This document shows, one piece after another, positions 35,371-46,719 of a stretch of 64,000 bases of DNA (position 1 is its first letter; the number at the start of each line of letters is the position of its first letter). Location: the NCBI GenBank assembly GCA_018417955.1, contig JACTVC010000004.1, forward strand, positions 2,976,001-3,040,000. The letters are read 5' to 3'. The notes below the pieces were generated by a model. The model saw only the letters and a list, made by a program, of their open reading frames with translations. It was not told the DNA's origin and made no database searches. The stretch comes from Laccaria trichodermophora (Eukaryota > Basidiomycota > Agaricomycetes > Agaricales > Hydnangiaceae). Made by a program: the position numbers and the translations under genes.

Positions 35371-37604
35371 TCACACCATGTCTGCAGTCTTAAGGTATTC
35401 CCGTACGATGGAATCTTTCACTGTCGCAACCAAGATTCAGAGAACGCATCCACACCGAGAATAGGAAACCAACCTGTCTTGAGTGTATTCGCAGTAGCTT
35501 TGGTGTCCTACAAGGACGACATGAGTGACTGATGGTGATGAAAAACAGGAGAAACATACAGTCACGGATGTCGCATAATAGTAACATGTCCTAGGGACCG
35601 AGGACTGCGCCTTCAGTATATCCTTGAACTTTTCTTTGAGGTCTAAACAACGCATCAGCCCAAGTCCCCAAAAGAAGGCGAGGGGCAACACCACTAACAT
35701 TTGATAACGCTCCCTGCGTCATTCGGTCTTTCCCCATAGCTCGTGAGGAAGTTCTTCACCATAACGCCAGACTTCAATTTACGTTTGAGAATGTCGCATT
35801 TGTTGAGGAAGAGGATGAGGGTCGCTTTGGCCAGCAGTTTAGAGGAACAGACGGAGCGCCAGAGGAGGAAGGAGTCTTCCAGACGGTTGATCTTGGAGTC
35901 TTCTTGGAGGCGTTCGTCGAAACACGATATAGCTAGCCAAAGAGAATGAGATAGGTATGGAATGAGATGAGGGTTGAGGAGCTTACGTGCGAGGAAGATG
36001 ATGGCATTGACATTGTCGAAAAAGGGAAGCCACACTTGTCGCTAGTCGTACATCAGACATAGAAACTTTTGGGCAGATAGAATAGACTTACCATCGTCCG
36101 TGATCCGCCTACGTCGTAGATGATCCATTCCTTTCCGAAGTCACCCAAACCGCCTGCGTGACGTAGTCATGTTAGTATACGTAACAGGGAGATTAACGGG
36201 ACGCACCGGCAAACAGCGTTGGCCCTTTACTCTGCTCGAATTGGATGCTGTACTCCTGCACGCCAAGCGTTCGGAGGCGGGCACGAACGACGTCGTCATC
36301 TGAAGGCTCGTAGGTGCGTGTCGCGATTCGGTCGATATCATCCAAGAAGCTGAGGTATATGCAAGTTAGTGAGGAGCAGAAGGGGGCATGAGGAACGGGG
36401 GTGAGGTGGATGGAAGGGGTAAAATGAGGGGAAATCAAACAGGGATAAGAAGGCAAGGCTGGCAGGGGGTGGGGAAATGACACGTAACAAGAAAGCACTC
36501 ACAATCCGGCCCCATCTTCAATCCTCACCTTCCTCTTTGCCAACACCTTTTGAACAGCTTCATCCAGCCATAGCGCCTTCATGTCATCTCTACAACTCGC
36601 AATGATTTCCGTAGCGTCATCGGAGGTATACGACCCCGAGTCGCGCGTACCGTGGCTGCCACGAGATGACAGCGCATGCACGCCGTTCTCCAGGGCTTCG
36701 TGTAACCGCTTTACGCCGAATTCGCGTCGTTTTACTTTACGTGCTGCAATCATCGGGTTTCCGCTTCGACTTTCGGCGCCTTGGTTACCATCACCTGAAT
36801 TAGACGACGAGGGTTCTAGGGGGCCAACACCAAGAGACGCGTTGGAGTCGAATTCTTCCTCGTCCGATGCTGCCCCCAAGCGTTTCTTCAAATCTGCTTC
36901 AACGCCGCGCAAAGGTCCTAAACGGAGTTTGAGAATTTGGTGTTGACTTGACAGAGTCGTTCGTAAACTCGAGTTGGAGTCCTTGGATAACGATGAACGG
37001 CGGCTTATGTTCGCGATGATGCCGACACTACTTATAGACGCGCAAGGAATCGGGTTATCTTCCTCCTCGTCCTCTCCGTCGCCGGATAATTCTTGAATAA
37101 CGGGGGATGTCGGGGTGGAGGTGGTCCCGTTCATTTCTGTTTGGATTGTGTCGAGGATGGTGAGGACGGAGTGGACGAGGTTAAGCTGAATGACTGCACG
37201 CCAGGAGAGACGTTCAGCTTTCCACTGAGCACGAGAGTACTTCATGCGAAAATCTGCATTGGAGGTGATGAGGGGATATTACAAGAACGGCGGGCAGACA
37301 ACGCACTTTTAAGGGTTGTTGATTTACCTGTCAGGGGTCGAAACACGCGATACGCCATGAGCAAATTCTATGGAAGGTTAAGGCAAGTTGACTCACCGCT
37401 CTCCGACTGACCCAAAAGCAACACTCGGACGAGCCCATTCTGTCGTTTTAGAGCCGCTTTATCCTTCTTGAGTTGTTCATCAATCTGATTGCTTATTTGA
37501 CGCGCGCGAGCCTCTCTTTCTTCACGAGCGGCTCTCTCGATTGGCGTTTCGTTTGGTGGTGGCCGCGTAAGTATGGCCAACGGATCATAGTCGGTAGCTC
37601 CCAT
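35371..37604 (-). CDS. Divergent large G-protein alpha subunit, 546 aa
   Basis: Ten exons: 37604-37397, 37327-37307, 37253-36503, 36349-36207, 36153-36092, 36041-35987, 35932-35699, 35642-35560, 35507-35474, 35420-35371; 1641 nt, every phase closes. G1 is GQSESGKST (65-73), the switch I arginine region is LRTLGV, G3 is DVGGSR (388-393), G4 is NKCD (457-460) and G5 is TSVTDT. G3 has Ser392 where the catalytic Gln of canonical G-alpha sits, predicting slow intrinsic GTP hydrolysis. The helical domain is enlarged by about 140 residues of acidic, Ser-rich sequence in exon 3. N-terminal MGATDY offers Gly2 but a poor myristoylation context and no Cys3. Such large divergent G-alphas are numerous in mushrooms and differ from the pheromone/cAMP subunits. 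Confidence 0.92.
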
Positions 37605-39050
37605 TTTGAGGTACGGGTGGGAGCTTCAGCGTAACGTATAAGATGTCAGCAGGCGACGAAATATAAAAGTGACTCATACCGCAATTGTAGTGGTAAAAAA
37701 ATTTAGAGAGCGAAACTTGACCGGCGCCTGTGATGGAGTCCACTCGGAAGGTATAGTCAAAGTGGGGAAAATGTCCTGGTTCACGACGAAGTCGCGACGG
37801 CGGAGCACAGCGGCTGATGAGATCAAAGAAGACATCGTCAGCGTACTGTTTCTCTATAAACAGGTAGGGAAGAAGATTGAGAAGCAGCCTCCCCACAAGG
37901 ATATCGCCAACATGAGAGTGCATGGGATGACTCACCGCTGAGGCCTGAGGCCTTCCTGTGGCTTTCTGGGGTGGGTGGCGTTGGTGCTAGTGGAAGCCAG
38001 GAGAGAGAAAAATGTTCACCTCACGGTCCTGCCTATGTATGTGGGCGAATTGCGCATTACAACCAAAAAGACGTTAGCATGGCTTTTGACGCGACCCTGT
38101 CTCAATGTAAAGTCGCCCGGCAACTGTTGGCAACGAACATTCAGCCGAGATTATCAAGGCCCGTTAAGAAAATCGCCCCGACGCGTTCCGAGTGCCGATT
38201 ACGGGACTGAGGATGAAACAAACCCTCGAAGATGCGAAAATATTGTCGTTTTGAATGAAATATCACGCTGAAAATCCTAGATGTCGTCGTCGTGACTCGT
38301 CGGTGGTCGCAATGTTGAAAAACTGAACGCGAACGTTGACATAAATATCATGACATAAGCCGCGCTAGAAAGTTCCAATATTTCCCAAATATTTCCAAAC
38401 ACACGTAAGCTCAACGTAACACTCAGTCCTCAATATTCAATTTCTACTTAGAAATTTCCTGTCCGTTGCTCGAAGAATACTACTGTCACGACGCTCGCAC
38501 CAAAATATAGAAAATAAAGCTTTTGCCACTGGCCATCCAGGCCCATGCTCGTAGCTTCGATCGGGGTTTTTATTTTTTGAAATTTCATCTGATTGATCTC
38601 TGCAGGGTTGACGGAGGCAAAGAATGAGTATGCATAGTACTTAGAAGTGTATAGGCTGTCAAGACGGAGCCAACGATAAGGAAGACCGACTCGGCCAGGA
38701 AATCGCGATGCCCAGTCATGGCATCGTAAATGCTTTTGATGGAGTTGAACTCGTCATGACCATCGACTCACCTGTCGCTTCGCAGAAACAAGAATCAACG
38801 GTTATCACGCGCAAATCTGTTTGGCGTCCATCTCAATCAAAAGTGTGCATCTCGCACTCGTATGACGATTGATGGCCTAGGATCCTCGGCATCATACATC
38901 GATACATTTCTCGGCGTTTTTGATGCTCGATGACCTCAATTTCATCTCTTGAAATTCGAAGGCCCGAACCAGGATTTCCCTCCACCTATGATTGCATCTG
39001 TATGATCGAACTCTTCAAACCTCCGAACTTTTACCACCGGAGCTTCGCTA
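37605..39050. other. G-alpha upstream region and intergenic spacer
   Basis: A minus-strand frame at 37585-37935 overlaps the start region without family resemblance. Nothing is recognised beyond it. Confidence 0.45.
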
Positions 39051-39934
39051 CAAGGGGGCCCCGGAAATTTATAAATTACCCGGGGTCGGTTTTTTTTTTA
39101 AGAGTTTGAGTACCTCCCCCCCCTTCTTCAAATATGTTATTCCAAGAAAAACATAGCAATTTTTGCTCATTTCTACATGTGAATTGACAATTCTGTACTA
39201 GTAAGACTCTGAGAGTTATTCTACGCCATGCGCGCACGTTTTCGCGTGCGGGCGTGATCCTCACAGCGCCACTCCTTCGGTGCAAGCTCAAAATTCCCTT
39301 AGGCCCTGTCTCTGGTGATTGGGCCTGATTGGAGGAGTTGCTTAAGCCTTTCCATGCCGCTGCCAGTGATGATGTGGGGATTTTCTTCACTCCAACCTGG
39401 AACAATGTCCATGTCCTTCCTTTCTCTTTCTTTGCTTCACGTGCTTTCATGCAGGGCTTTTTTCCTTGGTGCTGAACAATCCCCACTGGTCCCACTGTTC
39501 CAACCTGCACATCTTCATCACACTCAGGGCATTTCACGGTTGTCGACGCATCATATTTGATCTTCTCCGACTTCTCTTTATTCTAGGTAGAATAATCAAC
39601 TGTATTTGAGACTATAGAGGACTTAAACATCATACTACTGACCTTTCCTTACGCCATGGTTGCCGTTCATAAGCATGTATGAAAAAAATGAGAAGAGATA
39701 GACCAAAAACCAAAAAAAAAGATCCATTCTTCACCCAATCTTCACCCAAACAGTGCTTTGAATATCCTTAATTAGCTGTCTAAGACGTCTGAAGCTTGTG
39801 GATGTGATACACCATTGCTAGGTGCTGTTAAAAATAGATTTTAGAAGGATTACTACTAATTTTTTTTAAGCACTCTGAGAGAGCCCCCCCCCCCTCTACC
39901 TCGGGTCACGGCTTCAATTCCCGGTACCCCCTTG
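39051..39934. mobile_element. hAT-like non-autonomous element (884 bp) with 8 bp target duplication
   Basis: It starts CAAGGGGGCCCCGG and ends with the near-complement GGTACCCCCTTG. The flanking direct repeat is CTTCGCTA at 39043-39050 and 39935-39942. The minus-strand frame 39537-39076 begins MKCPECDEDVQVGTVGPVGI and continues to a KKPC, i.e. a C-x2-C...C zinc-binding N-terminus left from a transposon protein; the catalytic domain is missing. Same family as the 479 bp copy at 5006-5484, but with a longer, different interior. Confidence 0.87.
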
Positions 39935-40024
39935 CTTCGCTACCTGCTTCGTTCCGGTATCAAAAGGAATTCAAGAATCGAGAAGTTGAAGAAGACATCT
40001 TTCGACGGTCGATCGTTGGAGAGG

Positions 40025-40205
40025 TGCCGAGTGACTTGCTGGAAGCACAGAGAACGCGTAGACACGAGACGATGTGGTGGTATGAACTGGAGAACCTACA
40101 AACACGATGTGACATCTAAATGTGTATGTAAACCCTCTGACACCTAAGCAAGACCCCGAACACCAGGGGGATGGAGTATGCATCTGCCAGGATGCACTAC
40201 TCCAT
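40025..40205 (+). repeat. Dispersed repeat, copy 1 (inverted relative to 54.4 kb)
   Basis: About 180 bp that reads in reverse complement at 54387-54570. The best block is the end containing GGATGGAGTATGCATCTGCC followed by AGGATGCACTA. It abuts the hAT-like element and has no sustained ORF. Probably a fragment of a larger transposon family. Confidence 0.75.
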
Positions 40206-41312
40206 CGTCATCGACGATATGCAGAAGTTGTTGTGTTCACTCCTCTCCCTATTCTATTCCTGTAACCCGTCCGCTTGACATTATCTGGATGTCGACTTTC
40301 TGCTCGACTTAAGCTTCGACACACTCTACCGCTTCTGCCCATTGTCCTTCTTCAATTAACTATCTAAAGAACGCTCCCTGAATTGCGAAGTCGATCCGCG
40401 AGAATTATCCACTTATTTGGTGCGTTCCCATTTTTTGATGTGAGCGGACGCTGAGCGGTGAGCCCTGATCGATGATCGATGATCGTTAATCATGAATGTT
40501 GTCTGTCATGAATAGGGTTCGCCATAAGCAAGGTGATAAATAAAGACCAAGCCTTCTATTCAATTTTGAAGGGGTAAAACATTCTGCGTTGTTTTATCAA
40601 CTTTTATCAATCAACTGAAAATTTATGGATTCAAAAATCATGTAGAACGCCTTCCTTGTTTTTGTTTAAAGGATACATGGAAACGGATTATCGCGGCGAC
40701 GTCGAGTCATCACCCGCATGTCGGAATTGTAGAAGGACGGTGGGTTTCGGACATGCCCAGTGTTGACAGTGCTACGTGCTTGATATATTACAAGACATAC
40801 ACAACACTGCCAGTGTTCTACGACCCTCGCCCTCCGGCCGCTGGCTGAACCGGACGTATGTAGCCCATGGGAGATTTGGAAAATGGCTTTGCGCATTTCA
40901 CTTCTGCATGGACGCTGCTGTCCAGGTATAAAACGTGGACGCAGTTCAAGAAATAGTTGAGGTTTGCTGTGGATTGAGTGAATGAAACGCCAAGAGGGAC
41001 AAAACCCTTCCCGTGTGCGTACACTTCTAAACCAGAGGCTCCGAACTATATGTCCATCCCTAATTAATTTACGCGTCCCAGGTCACGAGTGCGGGGGAAG
41101 GTGTGGTCAAGGGGGGAGCGGGATTTGAATTTGCCACATGGGGCTGGTTAGTTTAGTCTGGCTGCCAGGCCGTTAAATGTTTTTTATTTTAAGTACCAAT
41201 TCTGGGTAATTTACGGACCGGATGAGCTTAGATTAAACTGGTGCGCTCTCTGACGCGTTTGACAAGCTCTCCTCACTTTCCAAGCAGGATATTTCCCAGG
41301 AACACCAATAAG

Positions 41313-41417
41313 CGAAAGCTTGTGAGGGTGTGTGATTGTGGTGAGGGTATTGATGAAGTTGAGGCTGATGACGAAAGCAGAATAATTATCTGCAGACGAA
41401 AAGGCTGTGAGACATTA
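41313..41417 (+). pseudogene. Cys-cluster fragment of an old transposon protein, split by an insertion
   Basis: Encodes KLVRVCDCGEGIDEVE, then IIICRRKGCET: the CxCG...CRRxGCET zinc-binding cluster found at the C-terminus of several Agaricomycete transposon-encoded proteins (family from memory, not named with certainty). The frame is interrupted immediately after GCET by the element at 41418-42033; beyond it TTGTGG is followed by a good intron (GTAAGT at about 42040 to TTTCAG at about 42070). No other coding part of the parent gene is visible. Confidence 0.5.
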
Positions 41418-42033
41418 GGGGCGCTCACGGTTCTCGTTTTTGATCCATTTTTGATTCACTCTTCGTTCATTTTTGTAGACATAGAACATCAAAAACGAAC
41501 TGAAAAATGAACTGAAAAATGAGAACTGTGAACCCACCCCCCTTGAAATTTTCAAAAATGAGATCAAAAATGAACAAACAGTACATTTTCCGGCACCCCG
41601 GCAGCCTTAAACTCCGCATTTCGTTCCAGACCCCGCCTTATCTTATCATTTTCTAATACTATCTGTCAGCCTCAAATCTTCCGTGAGTCTCAAGTAATTG
41701 GTCTTTAGTCTATTAAAACTATTTTATCTTAATTCTTTTGCTCTTTCTGTAATGCGAACGGTGATGTGATTGCCATATCGGGAAGGAATGAAAAGAACGG
41801 ACAACGCCGAAACGCCCTTCGGCGACTTGAAACCCGAAGACGAAAAATGGATGAAAAATGGAATGAAAAATGGAAAAACATCAAAAACGGACACGCACAC
41901 CGTTTTTCGAAAAATCGTGTTTTTGGGTCGTTTCTGGTCTCATTTCTGGCTCTCTTTTTCATCTCGTTTTTCTGAAAAATGAAATCAAAAATGAGATCAA
42001 AAATGGATCAAAAATGAGAACCGTGAACACCCC
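41418..42033. mobile_element. TA-flanked non-autonomous element, 616 bp
   Basis: The ends are GGGGCGCTCACGGTTCTC and its near-complement (GAGAACCGTGAACACCCC), followed inward by TTTTTGATCCATTTTTGAT on both sides. Flanking TA at 41416-41417 and 42034-42035 fits a Tc1/mariner-type target duplication. The subterminal regions consist of repeated AAAAATGA/GATCAAAAATG blocks, including an internal degenerate TIR copy at about 41510-41540. No transposase. Confidence 0.75.
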
Positions 42034-42227
42034 TATTGTGGGTAAGTCATTTTCTTTTTGCATCATTTCAGCCTACTCACCACTGACTAATAAGGTAGCG
42101 ACGCCCAAAACACAGTACCTATTTATAGACTTTACCTATATATGGTAATTTATTCGCACGCTGGTTATAATTAGTTAGTCCCACTATAGTGGCCTTAAAA
42201 AAAAAATCAGCATGATATATTAAATTA

Positions 42228-42791
42228 AAATTGGGCTCCCCCCTTGAGTCTGGTCGCCGCCCTCAACACAACTTTTAAACCTGCACCAATACACTGTTGC
42301 TCCAATTGCCTTCTTACTTCCCCCATCCCCTCACAATGATTGACAAACAAAAGTTCAACCGTCTTTAAAGCTTTGTTAAAGCTGTTCTCTGCCATCTCGA
42401 GATGATGGTCTCCGCAATGCGATCCGTGGGGAAAGTATTGAAAGGAACGTACAGCGTTAGACGCTCCAGATGGGGCATCAACAACCGACCCCCATGCAAA
42501 CTCTCCAGAACGACTTTGTTTACGATGTCCAATTTGTCGGGTGTAGATCAAGAGTCATCGCGCGCAATGCGGTACAATTCGCCAAGATTCTGATGAAGCT
42601 GAATTCCTCCCTGCATGACGATCAGTTGCAAGAGGACCGCCTCGACAATATGGGGTAGCTGGTGAATGATATGTTGCGAATGAAGCTTCGGGAATCTGAT
42701 CGATGAAAACGCATGTGAACAATTTCAGCACCTTCTGTTGGAAGCTATACGAAAAGATGGGCACGTTATGACTGAAAAAATACGCGAACAT
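42228..42791 (-). pseudogene. Broken F-box/LRR-like gene remnant
   Basis: Read on the minus strand, different frames give consecutive pieces typical of Agaricomycete F-box/LRR proteins: ESLHGGRLLMPHLERLTLYV, FPTDRIAETIISRW, then after a frame change NSFNKALKTVELLFVNHCEG and GAGLKVVLRA. In-frame stops and the frameshift near 42375 exclude a working product. The N-terminal F-box is not seen. Family call is moderate. Confidence 0.5.
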
Positions 42792-43196
42792 AAGTTTGAC
42801 TTATAAACCAAAGAGACCGCATTTTCAGACATTCACGTTCAATTTCAGCGAGCCGCATTGGAATCCGTATCAAGATAAAGATTTCAACGAAAATTGTATT
42901 AGAATCGCGCTATATTTTACATAATAGAAAGTCTAAGACCCAACTCAATCATAAAGTGCTGAACAAAAAAGGATTCAGAGAAGACCGAAGTCGAAAATGT
43001 ACAAAATAGAATTCAACGTCAACGGATATGAAATTCTAAACACCGAATATGACATCCGTCATCTTCAATACGATCCTGGCCTACAAAAAGCACGTTTAAG
43101 CAGGTGAACATGAGCCAAAAAACGAGGGAGACAGACGTGGGAGTGAGAGTGGGCGCTGCCATCGGGGTGGACAGTAGAAGAACACTAAGAATCGCG

Positions 43197-45004
43197 TCAG
43201 AACGATATATTAGATGCCATCAAAACGATACGCACATCAACATCAAAAACGCCAGAAAGTTTGGGCAGTCCATCGGCGGGTGGTACAGAAGGGAGGACAG
43301 ATGCTTCGGGAGAGTCGGGTGCGGGAACAGGTGGGACACCAGATGATGCGGGACCTTTTACAGGTGCACTGGGATAGCTGCTAACGTTGGGCACGGGGAC
43401 GCCTGTGGGGACTGCGGAATCAGTTGGTGCGGGAGAGTTGGGCACAGGGATGGGTTATGAAAGTCCAGTTGGTGCTGGGTCGTTAACGGGAGGGAGGGAA
43501 GAAGAAGGGGGGTAACGGATGCTGGTTGAACAACGCATGGCAGATCTGTTAGCACTGAACCGTCGACGGGCGCAGATTGTGGAAGCTCATGAGGTGGGAG
43601 GCCTTGGGGGGGTTGGTCCAGAGCCAGATGGCGCGGGTGGCGTAGGGATGCTCGGTTCTTCATAGTTGGGGGCGGGATCCCCTTGTAGAAGCCCAGTTGG
43701 ACGTGCGCCATCAGCGGACGCAAGAGAGGTGAGAGAAGGAAGGGGTTGTGAGCCGTCGGTGGGCGGTGGACCTTTGGCGGGGGGAATTGAAGAGGAAGAA
43801 GCGTTGGGCGGGGGAGCGACGTATGGTAAATGCGTTGGTACTGAGCCACCTTGTGGAGATTGCGAGGGCGGGGAGAGAGGGTGCTGGAAAAGAAATAAGG
43901 ACATTAACGACGCGAGATCGGATATTTCTACTCACATCTTGATGTGCATCAGGGCAGGCAGGATATTTTGCTGCAGGACGACTGTGTGGTGCGTCATCTG
44001 GCGTCTGAAGCTCTATGAATCCAGAAATAAGGCCAGAAGGAGGTGCGGAAGGAAGACTAGATCCTGCGGAGTAGTTTGGTGCGGAGACATCTTGTGGAAG
44101 GTCATTTGGTGATGTTCCAGGTCGGTCAGTCGGTGCTGAGCTGAGTGACGGAGGATAAGGGATGATAGGGGTACCTGAAATCTTAGGCGCAGGATTTTGT
44201 GGCGCGTTCGGAGCTGGTCCATTGGGATCGGATTAAGGGACCTGATCGTCATCTAGCAGGGCGGTTTTTGTCGGACCGTTGACTGGCGGGGGTTATGGGA
44301 AGACCGACGGTGTGGGATCCTGGGGTGCAGGAGCGCCTTGAGGGGGAGTTCTTGCTCGTGAACCTGTAGGAGGGTTTTGTACAGGACCGCCTTGTGGAAG
44401 ACCAGTTGGAGCTGCAGCATCCGAAGCAACTGAAGGTGCGGCTGAAAATGGGCCGTAGGCAGGTAGCGATGAACCATCGAGAGATTTGGGAACGGCATCA
44501 CCCTGTGCTGTACCATTCACTGAAACAGAAGGAGTGTTTTGCGTAGGCGGGTACTTTGGCGCTGGAGTGCCCTGAGGCGGCGTATTTTCTGCTGAAAGCT
44601 TCTGTGGAAGGTCGGTTGAAGATGAATCATCGAAGGGAGGGATAGAAGTGAATGAAGGAGGGCGCTGCAAGAAGGCGTAAGAAATTGAGTTTTGAATCAA
44701 GTCGAAGTTTGCGTACCAAATCTGTAGTACCGTTTTTTGCGGGCGGTTGTGATGCAGGAACTCCTGGAAGAAGTTGAGTTGGTGTTGAGCCGTTCACGGG
44801 CGTGGTAGAAGGAAAGGCGGTTGGGCGCTGAAAGTAATTGTAAGTAACTTTTAGCGATATCTCCCAATTTACGTACCGCCTTTTGGATGTCGCCGTCAGA
44901 AGTTAGTACACGAGGTAGTTGGCACGGGGATAAGACCGGCATTCGCGAGGTGAACTGCGCCCATTGCGAAAGCGATGAGCGTGAGGAAACGACACATAGC
45001 CATT
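43197..45004 (-). pseudogene. Decayed Pro-rich secreted protein gene, paralogue of the 3.0-3.9 kb gene
   Basis: It begins MAMCRFLTLIAFAMGAVHLA, a signal peptide like that of the intact gene (MASTRFCALFALALGAAQLA), and introns start GTACG and end CAG as there. The body repeats APTGLPQG, APAPQDP and PTDLP motifs over more than 400 codons. Lesions: the frame is lost soon after the signal peptide; three in-frame TAA stops lie at about 44293, 44234 and 43458; and a C-run near 43605 shifts frame. Each TAA sits where CAA would fit. The last intact stretch ends PPADGLPKLSGVFDVDVRIV. Unmodelled introns could remove some lesions but not all that I tried. Confidence 0.6.
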
Positions 45005-46719
45005 TTTGAGGTTTGAAAGAGAGCAAAACGAGAGAAGGGGGTTGGATTGAATGAACAAGTGAACATCCATTTTATACCGACTCACTGCGAAGACTCCCAG
45101 CCACAACTCGACTGCGCACAGAAAGAAAACTACCAGTAGTCATATGCACGCCAATTCTTGGCAGTGTGAAACACAATGGGTATCGCACGACGATAAGGGT
45201 TGGCTAAGGGTTGCGGGTAGAAACGACACAACATGGTAAAAAACGGGGAAGCACTCACGAATTTTGATCCGTTCGTCGTTCCAAAAAAGAGTGATGCGAG
45301 TGCGTCCCATCATAAGTCGGCCAATATACAATCGTAATGTGCATATCCGAAGGCATCACCTACTGCGGAGGCACGACTAGGGAAGTCCACGCACGTTTTG
45401 CCACATCCAGGATGCTAACACCAAACAGAAACTTGTCCGGAGCTGCGGCTCGAAAGTTCTAGGGCACTCTCGATGTAGCCATAAATCGGAGGGCGCGCGA
45501 GGACTCGTAGAAGGCTTGAGTGGTCAGTGAGCCACAAACTGAAACCCCGAAGGTTGAAAGTTTTCATCATTATCCGTCGCCGTTGCGTTGAGGTTGGCAA
45601 CATAAAAGTCCTTGATTCATAGAAGAAAGTAGTATATCGAATTGAGCAGTATGAAAATCACCTAACACTTTCGAAAACATTGGTTTGATGACGAGCATTA
45701 CTTGGATGAGGTGAGGAAACGGTTGGAGAACTCAGAAGGAACGTAAACAAGTCACGCGACTTCCGGGCCGAGTTGTTGCCGCCTTACCGTATCTGAGCGC
45801 TGAGCAAAGACTTCCCTCCCAGCTCATCTATTGTTCGACACCTCAAGCGTCGACAGCCCCCACGCCGTCTCCTCCAGCCGCCTCTCCTCCAGCACCGATT
45901 TCTTTAACCAAGACCGCAAAGTCGAGGACCTCAACATTGAGAAGAACGCAAAGGGCGTTATTGCCTACTCGATGGGGTCTTGCCAATGTTGTTACAAAGG
46001 CAAAGAATGTCGATGGGGCGAGTGAGACGATGATGACTTTTGACGATGGTGCTTACATCGCTCTATTTCTGTCGTCCGTTCCTCGTCTAACCATTTACAG
46101 GTAGAAATGGACCTCGCTTTGCTCCCCATTTGAAGACGAAGACGGCAAACCCATCACATACAACCCCGCTGATACCGACCTGCTCACACCACCTCCACTC
46201 CGTTACAACCTCACACAACTATGACCGCATCTTCTGGTCACCAGCACCTGGTTTTGTCTTGGGCGTTGGGTCGATAGGCGAGAGTTCTTTACAATACGAG
46301 GGAGGCGACACATTTATCAGCACAGGCGCCACCGTTACGTGGCGGATGGCCTGACGAGAACATGAGTTTGGCGATAAGGGGAGCAACCTGGCGGTGGCGA
46401 ATGACGAGGACGGGACGGCCAATCTGCGACGTCCTCTCGATTTGGGTAAATCATGGTGTGTTCGCCTCCCTCGTTTGTCTTATGAAATCCTAACTTTCCC
46501 AACAGAGTGAAATATGAAATTGGCATCAAATTCCGAGCGAGGGCGTTCATGAGCCCCGACCGACTCGACCTCGAAGATGATCACCTTCGAGGTCGAATCG
46601 TCCAACACTATCGACAATGATCCAAAACAAAGGAGTGTGAGTACGGTTCCTGTAGTGGTGACACGTTTTGTTTCCACTCCAAAGCTTGCTTGCACCAAAC
46701 TTACACCGTTTCCCTCAGC
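45005..46719. other. Spacer with gene-like fragments of unknown origin
   Basis: At 45885-46020 a plus-strand frame encodes STDFFNQDRKVEDLNIEKNA and GVIAYSMGSCQCC, and at 46205-46350 [20 protein letters not shown] continues to GATVTWRMA. Both look protein-like but lie in incompatible frames with stops between them. Probably a degraded gene; no family recognised. Confidence 0.3.
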
